A stretch of DNA of 20,889 bases from Verrucomicrobiota bacterium. GTDB lineage: Bacteria > Verrucomicrobiota > Verrucomicrobiia > Chthoniobacterales > UBA10450. Shown here piece after piece: positions 16,466 to 20,889 of this stretch. Under the pieces are notes generated by a model, which saw only the letters and a list, made by a program, of their open reading frames with translations, did no database searches and had not been told where the DNA came from. The DNA is taken from the NCBI GenBank assembly GCA_003219355.1, contig QHOQ01000207.1, positions 1-20,889 on the forward strand. The letters run 5' to 3'. The first letter of the stretch is position 1, and each line of letters opens with the position of its first letter. The translations under genes were made by a program, and so were the position numbers.

Positions 16466-16496
16466 CCCGTCTTCGCCAAGGCTGCGGCGTGACGGG
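16466..16496. terminator. Possible two-way hairpin between convergent SDR and DUF885 genes
   Basis: CCCGTC (16466-16471) pairs with GACGGG (16491-16496), with an inner CGCC (16474-16477) and GGCG (16486-16489). It starts directly after the SDR stop and lies beyond the DUF885 stop on the other strand, a usual place for a shared terminator. There is no T-run on either strand, so this is a weak call. Confidence 0.35.
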
Positions 16497-16523
16497 CGCG
16501 GGATCGAGCACGAGTAAGAAAAA

Positions 16524-18290
16524 TTACAAGACTTCGTCCCATTTCGCTTGGTCCTTGAGCATGATCTCGCGGAGGAGACGGATGGGTGGCATGCCGTGGT
16601 TGAGGAGCTCGTTGTGAAATTGTCGGAGGGAGAATTCGTCGCCCTGCTGCGCCTTGTAGTCTTCGCGCAGTTTCAGGATCTGCAATTTGCCGAGCGTGTA
16701 GTTGAGATAGCCGGGATCAAAACTGCCGCGCATCGCTTCGGAGCGGGCTGGCTTTTCCTCATAATAACAATTTTCCTGAAAAAACTTCGTTGCCTCGTCG
16801 ATGGACATGTTCTGGGTGTGCAGCCTAATCGAGACACACAATCGGCATAGGCGCAGCAGCGCCTCATCGGCCTGCGCCATGCGATATTTGGCCGCGCGTT
16901 TCGTGTCTTCTTCATTTGGACTGGCGCTGGTCGCGTTGCCGTAACCTTGCTCGATCATCATTTGCTCGCAGTAATGCGCCCACCCTTCAATGAATGCGTA
17001 GCTGCCAAAAATCTTCTCGACTTTGCTCGCCGGCGAGGCGTTCAGGCGCAGGAATTGCACATAATGGCCGGGATAAGCTTCATGGATAGAAACGATGTCC
17101 GAAGTATAATAATTGAAGGCGGTTAGCCATTCTTCCTTTTGTTTTTCGGGCCAGTCGCTCTCCGTTGGCGTGACATAATAATAAGCTTCGGTCGCGCGCT
17201 TCTCGAACGGGCCGGGCGTATCCATTGATGCAAACGAAGTGGCGCGCAGATACTGCGGCGTTTCTTTGACCTGGGCTCGAACATCCGACGGAATCGTCAC
17301 CAAGTTGTGGCTCGAGACGTATTTCCGAATCTTGTCCAGATCTCTGGCTACGTCCGGAATAAGGTTTTCCGGCTTTGGATGCTCGTTTTGGATTTGCTTG
17401 AAAACTTCAATAGCCGATTTGTTTGGATCGATTTTTTTTGCGGCATCGGCAAACGCTTCCTGCTCCGCTTTTAGTTGGCCCATCCCAATCTCGAGAATTT
17501 TCGCAGGCGGAAGATCGACAAGTTCGGTCTGTGCCAGCAGGCGTCTGTATTTCTCTTCGCCGAGAGCGAAATCCTGCGACGACTTCGGCAGTTTCTCGCG
17601 TTCCAGCCAGGCCGCATATTCGGCGAGCGCGCTGGCTGCTCTGCGATTGGCATCCTGAAAGGCGGCGCGAACTTGCTCGTCCTTTAGTCCGGCTGTCGCG
17701 GCAACCAGATTTTTTTTCAGAAAATCTGAGGAACCTCGCGCGATCTGAATGGCAAGTTCTACATATGGCTTGGGAAGGACCTCATTCAGGTTCGTTCTTG
17801 CTGCGATGAGGATGTTTGGGATTTGGGATTCGATTGCGACAAGGCTACGAACGCGATCTTCGAGCGGCGCAAAATTCCTTTGCACATACACATTCACATC
17901 GGCGGCGCGGGCGTAAACCATGGGATTGCGCTCGAAGACGGACATCTCCTGCATTTGAAAAAGTTCATTTTTGACTGCTGCTTGCAGAATTCTGAGATCC
18001 AGGGATTGGCGAGGACTCAATTTGCTCGGGTCGAACTTCGTCAATCGATCGTCAAACCGCCGTAGGCGGGAAAGCTCGGCATCAAGTGCGAGTCGGCTGT
18101 AATCAGTGATCTTGCCGTCGTATTCGTGAAGCCCAATAGCGGTTCCCTGAAGTGGGCGAGCGGCAAAATAACCTTTGATGTATTCCTCGGCCACCGCCTC
18201 GTATTCGGCGTCGGCAGTTTGCGCGGCGAAACTGCTCGCCCATGGCAAGCAGAGCGCGACCGACAAAAAAATGGCCGAGAGCAGCTTCAT
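16524..18290 (-). CDS. Secreted DUF885 family peptidase-like protein
   Basis: A 588-residue exported protein with a signal peptide (MKLLSAIFLSVALCLPWASS, cleaved near FAAQ). The frame is open 71 codons further upstream, but the ATG at 18288-18290 is chosen because it makes that signal N-terminal. DUF885 proteins are related to zinc peptidases. The presumed metal site is HEAYPGHY (His403, Glu404, His409), followed by the family segment IEGWAHYCEQMM, whose Glu residues are likely ligand or structural partners. The whole protein is predicted to be largely helical, consistent with the family. It is probably periplasmic and removes or cuts peptides, but no member's natural substrate can be assigned here. 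It diverges from the S41 protease gene over 106 bases. Confidence 0.9.
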   Translation of the reverse strand: MKLLSAIFLSVALCLPWASSFAAQTADAEYEAVAEEYIKGYFAARPLQGTAIGLHEYDGKITDYSRLALDAELSRLRRFDDRLTKFDPSKLSPRQSLDLRILQAAVKNELFQMQEMSVFERNPMVYARAADVNVYVQRNFAPLEDRVRSLVAIESQIPNILIAARTNLNEVLPKPYVELAIQIARGSSDFLKKNLVAATAGLKDEQVRAAFQDANRRAASALAEYAAWLEREKLPKSSQDFALGEEKYRRLLAQTELVDLPPAKILEIGMGQLKAEQEAFADAAKKIDPNKSAIEVFKQIQNEHPKPENLIPDVARDLDKIRKYVSSHNLVTIPSDVRAQVKETPQYLRATSFASMDTPGPFEKRATEAYYYVTPTESDWPEKQKEEWLTAFNYYTSDIVSIHEAYPGHYVQFLRLNASPASKVEKIFGSYAFIEGWAHYCEQMMIEQGYGNATSASPNEEDTKRAAKYRMAQADEALLRLCRLCVSIRLHTQNMSIDEATKFFQENCYYEEKPARSEAMRGSFDPGYLNYTLGKLQILKLREDYKAQQGDEFSLRQFHNELLNHGMPPIRLLREIMLKDQAKWDEVL

Positions 18291-18396
18291 CACAAAAGCG
18301 GGGTTCCGCTCGCGCAAAGTTAGACGACCTTTGGGCGTTGCCAAAAATTTCCGGATGAGCGATTGTCCAGTCGGGTTGCTGATTCTTGCTCGAAAT

Positions 18397-19698
18397 ATGA
18401 AACGTCCTATCGCCGCGCCTTTGTTGGCTTGTCTGCTGGTTTTCGGTGCGCTGTCTTGCGTCCGCGCCCAGGATGAGCCGGCAACAAAGAACGAGGGCGA
18501 CAATGGTTACTCACAGATTTCCATTTTCGCAAAAGCTATCCAATTGATTCGACAGGATTATGTAGATGGGAACAAAACGAGCTATCACGATCTCATCACA
18601 GCAGCGCTGAAAGGCATGCTTTCGTCGCTTGATCCCCACAGCCAATTCATGGACCCAGGTGATTTCCGCGACATGCAAGACGACACGCGCAGCCGCTTCA
18701 ACGGCCTCGGGATCGAGGTTTGGATGAAAAACGGCTTGCCTACGGTTGTTACCGCGATGGAGGACACGCCCGCGGCCAAAGCAGGCATTCTTTCGGGCGA
18801 CCAGATTTTGAAAATTAACGGCACCTCAACGGAAAGAATGGACCTCCAGGACGCCATCAATATTTTGCGTGGACCGGCCGGGCGGAGCGTGACTCTTACC
18901 TTGCTGCGTCCTTCGACGAAGGAAATCAAGGACTACACGCTGGAACGAACGGAGATCAAAGTGCAAAGTGTCAAAGGAGCGAGGTTGCTGGACGCGGAGC
19001 TGACCGGCCCATTCCAGATCGCCTACATCCGGCTGATTCAGTTCAACGAGCCGACGGCCGAGGAATTATCGAAAGCTCTCGACGAATTGCAAAAGCAGGG
19101 GATGCAGGCGCTCATTCTCGATCTTCGGAATAATCCAGGCGGGCTTTTGAACAGCGCAGTGGACGTCTGTGCTCAATTTTTGCCGCCCAATACAAAAGTC
19201 GTCTCAACTCAAGGTCGGGTTGCTTCCCAGCAGCATGATTACTCAACCTCTGGAGCGAGAAAAGAGCGTCCGCCTTTTCCCATGGCGCTCCTGATTAACG
19301 GAGGCAGCGCGAGTGGCGCGGAGATCGTTTCCGGGGCGCTCAAGGATTTGCATCGCGCGATCCTCGTTGGCGAAACGACCTTCGGGAAGGGTTCCGTGCA
19401 GAATGTCATGCAGTTGCCAGACGGTTCGGCGGTGCGCTTTACCACGGCAAAATACTACACGCCGAGCAGGCAGATCATACAGGGAAATGGCGTGACGCCG
19501 AATATTCGCGTTCCAATGACGGCAGAGCAGGAGCGCACACTCTTCTCGTTGCGCAACGCCGACAACGCGAAACCAGACGAAGAAAAAGACATCATCAAGG
19601 CGAAAGATCCACAGACGTTGCGGGCGATCGACGCGCTGAAGGGAGTCATGATTTACGCGCAGCAAAATGCGCCGAAGGGCGAAGCGGTAAAGAAATGA
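18397..19698 (+). CDS. ctpA: S41 family C-terminal processing protease
   Basis: A 433-residue exported serine protease. Signal peptide MKRPIAAPLLACLLVFGALS ends near CVRAQ; the Cys could hint at lipidation, but no strong lipobox is present. An N-terminal helical part (IRQDYVDGN) leads to a PDZ domain (about 105-180, including GLGIEVWMKNG and AGILSGDQILKING) that recognises C-termini of substrates. The catalytic domain contains LILDLRNNPGGLL, the presumed nucleophile Ser306 in GGSASGAE and the general base Lys331 in FGKGSVQ. The spacing of 25 matches other CtpA enzymes. The usual SASASE is SASGAE here. The ATG at 18397-18399 is chosen for the signal peptide; the frame itself is open from 18175. 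tsaD follows 65 bases later. Confidence 0.94.
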   Translation: MKRPIAAPLLACLLVFGALSCVRAQDEPATKNEGDNGYSQISIFAKAIQLIRQDYVDGNKTSYHDLITAALKGMLSSLDPHSQFMDPGDFRDMQDDTRSRFNGLGIEVWMKNGLPTVVTAMEDTPAAKAGILSGDQILKINGTSTERMDLQDAINILRGPAGRSVTLTLLRPSTKEIKDYTLERTEIKVQSVKGARLLDAELTGPFQIAYIRLIQFNEPTAEELSKALDELQKQGMQALILDLRNNPGGLLNSAVDVCAQFLPPNTKVVSTQGRVASQQHDYSTSGARKERPPFPMALLINGGSASGAEIVSGALKDLHRAILVGETTFGKGSVQNVMQLPDGSAVRFTTAKYYTPSRQIIQGNGVTPNIRVPMTAEQERTLFSLRNADNAKPDEEKDIIKAKDPQTLRAIDALKGVMIYAQQNAPKGEAVKK

Positions 19699-19760
19699 TT
19701 TGGAGGACGACCTCTGCGTCGTCCAAAAAAATGGGACGCGCCGGCGCGCGTCTTTCCATT
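19699..19760. repeat. Two adjacent hairpins between ctpA and tsaD
   Basis: Hairpin one is GGACGAC-ctctgc-GTCGTCC (19705-19724), directly after the ctpA stop and bordered by TTT on the left and AAA on the right. Hairpin two pairs AATGG-GACGCG (19730-19740) with CGCGTC-ttt-CCATT (19747-19760), 11 pairs with a 3-base bulge, and ends 3 bases before the tsaD ATG. Together they fill almost the whole 65-base gap. They may end or weaken ctpA read-through or control tsaD translation; no ribosome site is visible there. Confidence 0.6.
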
Positions 19761-19763
19761 CAG

Positions 19764-20765
19764 ATGAAAACGATCCTCGCGCTCGAAACCTCCTGCGACG
19801 AGACGGCCGTCGCGATCTTGCGCGGCGGTAACGGCCACCCCGGGTCGGAGCTGCTGGCGAGCGAAATTGCCTCGCAAATCGCCGAGCATGAAAAGTATGG
19901 GGGAATCGTGCCCGAGATTGCCTCGCGCAATCACCTCGTCCACGCGCCCCGCTTGCTTGAGAGCGCCACACGCAATGCCAAGATCGACATGGAAAATGTG
20001 GACGCTTTCGCAGCAACCAGCGGACCCGGCCTCGCAAGTTCGTTGATGATCGGCGCCTCGATTGCCAAAGGTCTGGCGACTGGTTTCAGAAAACCTTACC
20101 TCGCGATCAATCACCTCGAAGGCCATTTGCTTTCGCCATTTTTCGGAGACGGTGAAGTGAACCCGAACATTTCACTCATTGTTAGCGGCGGACACACGAT
20201 GTTGCTTCGAGTGGATGGGCTGGCCGATTACCAGTTGATCGGACGCACGGTTGACGACGCTGCCGGCGAAGCATTCGATAAAGTGGCCAAGATGCTTGGG
20301 TTCGGATACCCCGGAGGCCCGGAAATTGAAAAACGTGCGCATAACGGCGATCCGACCCGGTTCAATCTCCCGCGTAGCATGCTTGATTCGGAAAGTTTCA
20401 GTTTCAGCGGATTAAAAACCGCGGTCCGATATTTGTTGCCCAAGTTAAAAGGCGATTACGTTGAGGATCTTTGTGCGTCATTCCAACAGGCAATTGTGGA
20501 TGTGCTGGTGCGCAAGACCATCGCGGCTGCGCAGAAGGAGAATGTCGCTGTTGTGACGGTGAGCGGCGGCGTGAGCTGCAACGGCGAACTACGGCGACAA
20601 TTGCGCGACGCGTGCGCGCGCCAAGGATGTAAATTCAAGAGCGCCGAGGCTTGGTTGTGCACGGATAACGCGGCGATGATTGCATTTGCCGCGTTGTTAC
20701 GATTACAGGCAGGATTCGAATCCAAAGTGACAGACGAGATCGATCCGAATCTCGCGCTGGCATAA
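19764..20765 (+). CDS. tsaD: tRNA N6-adenosine threonylcarbamoyltransferase TsaD
   Basis: A 333-residue cytoplasmic enzyme, normal length for the family. It transfers the threonylcarbamoyl group to A37 of ANN-decoding tRNAs, working with TsaB, TsaE and TsaC/Sua5, none of which is in this window. Seen: the N-terminal ASKHA fold with LALETSCDETAVAI; the metal-site HLEGH at residues 117-121; LIVSGGHTMLL; the nucleotide-binding IGRTVDDAAGEAFDKVAKML; FSFSGLKTAVRYL; and the C-terminal CTDNAAMIAFAAL. The ATG at 19764-19766 gives MKTILALETS, the universal start of the family; the open frame from 19695 only adds residues encoded by the hairpin region. It converges with the gene at the right edge. Confidence 0.97.
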   Translation: MKTILALETSCDETAVAILRGGNGHPGSELLASEIASQIAEHEKYGGIVPEIASRNHLVHAPRLLESATRNAKIDMENVDAFAATSGPGLASSLMIGASIAKGLATGFRKPYLAINHLEGHLLSPFFGDGEVNPNISLIVSGGHTMLLRVDGLADYQLIGRTVDDAAGEAFDKVAKMLGFGYPGGPEIEKRAHNGDPTRFNLPRSMLDSESFSFSGLKTAVRYLLPKLKGDYVEDLCASFQQAIVDVLVRKTIAAAQKENVAVVTVSGGVSCNGELRRQLRDACARQGCKFKSAEAWLCTDNAAMIAFAALLRLQAGFESKVTDEIDPNLALA

Positions 20766-20797
20766 GGTCACAGCGGTGCGGCGCGCTGCCTCTGCAA

Positions 20798-20889
20798 TCA
20801 ATACTCGCGTTCGAGAAGATAATTTGCGAGAGCGTGCAGCGCTTCGGCTTCGCTGCTGTCGAAGATCGACAATGCATCGTGTGCCTTGC
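20798..20889 (-). CDS. Probable C-terminus of a polyprenyl diphosphate synthase, truncated by window edge
   Basis: On the minus strand the frame is open from the window edge to a TGA at 20798-20800, encoding 29 residues: KAHDALSIFDSSEAEALHAL then ANYLLEREY. Isoprenoid synthases of the IspA/IspB type end with a helix of just this pattern: an alanine and leucine-rich segment, then a Leu-Ala-x-Tyr/Phe-hydrophobic-x-x-Arg ending. The size and register fit, and the frame ends just after a last aromatic residue. No catalytic Asp-rich motif is in view, so this rests on the tail alone. If right, it makes C15 or longer isoprenoid diphosphates. It converges on tsaD with 32 bases between. Confidence 0.5.
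   Translation of the reverse strand, partial: KAHDALSIFDSSEAEALHALANYLLEREY

Noticed and set aside
19705..19730. Hairpin plus A-run after ctpA as an intrinsic terminator
   Set aside because: On the plus strand the stem is followed by A residues, not T; on the minus strand the T-run comes before the stem.
19243..20037. 264-codon minus-strand ORF across the end of ctpA and the start of tsaD
   Set aside because: It is extremely Arg-rich and antisense to two well-supported genes; no domain is visible.
1..20889. CRISPR array, tRNA, rRNA, integrase or transposase genes
   Set aside because: I read for regular spaced repeats, tRNA-like cloverleaf arms with a T-loop motif, and mobile-element protein motifs and saw none; a weak tRNA could be missed by eye.

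Overview
The window looks like a chromosomal segment of a soil-type Verrucomicrobiota (Spartobacteria/Chthoniobacterales-like) bacterium. This rests on overall style: moderate GC, a DUF5069 protein, a DUF3667 membrane protein, S9, S41 and DUF885 peptidases with signal peptides, genes mostly lacking clear Shine-Dalgarno sites, and several GC-rich palindromic units between genes. The Gram-negative nature is supported by a TonB-dependent receptor and an LPS heptose epimerase. The phylum assignment is inference; no rRNA or other marker gene is present to prove it.

Layout, left to right. The 3' part of alaS (+) opens the window. It faces a leftward pair: a DUF3667 zinc-ribbon membrane protein overlapping a secreted TolB-like propeller by ATGA, followed by a truncated second copy of the propeller gene. 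An amino acid permease (+) then converges with a secreted S9 prolyl-oligopeptidase-type peptidase (-). A DUF5069 gene (-) lies upstream of the peptidase, and a 16-bp-stem hairpin separates the two. Next come a frameshifted GH26-like glycosidase (+) and a frameshifted OsmC-family gene (+). A 59-bp multi-branched palindrome precedes the OsmC gene and another follows it. hldD (-) and a SAM methyltransferase (+) diverge. A cobalamin riboswitch with a ribosome-site-masking hairpin precedes a frameshifted BtuB-like receptor (+). After that come rmuC (+), an SDR oxidoreductase (+), a DUF885 peptidase (-), an S41 C-terminal processing protease (+) and tsaD (+). The last 92 bases hold the 3' end of a probable polyprenyl diphosphate synthase (-).

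How the genes relate. Most are housekeeping or cell-envelope genes in short transcription units, and there is no single large operon. The clearest regulatory unit is the B12 riboswitch and receptor: the only strong Shine-Dalgarno site I found lies inside a hairpin that ends right at the start codon, which suggests translational control. Three plus-strand genes within about 5 kb (GH26-like, OsmC-like, BtuB-like) each carry one frame disruption. The OsmC one is a perfect 7-bp tandem duplication whose removal restores a full-length protein. These could be real gene decay or assembly errors. I found no CRISPR array, integrase, transposase, tRNA or rRNA, and no convincing new defence or biosynthetic system. 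The most unusual material is the intergenic palindromes, the riboswitch platform, the truncated propeller duplicate and a roughly 60-residue insertion in AlaRS.
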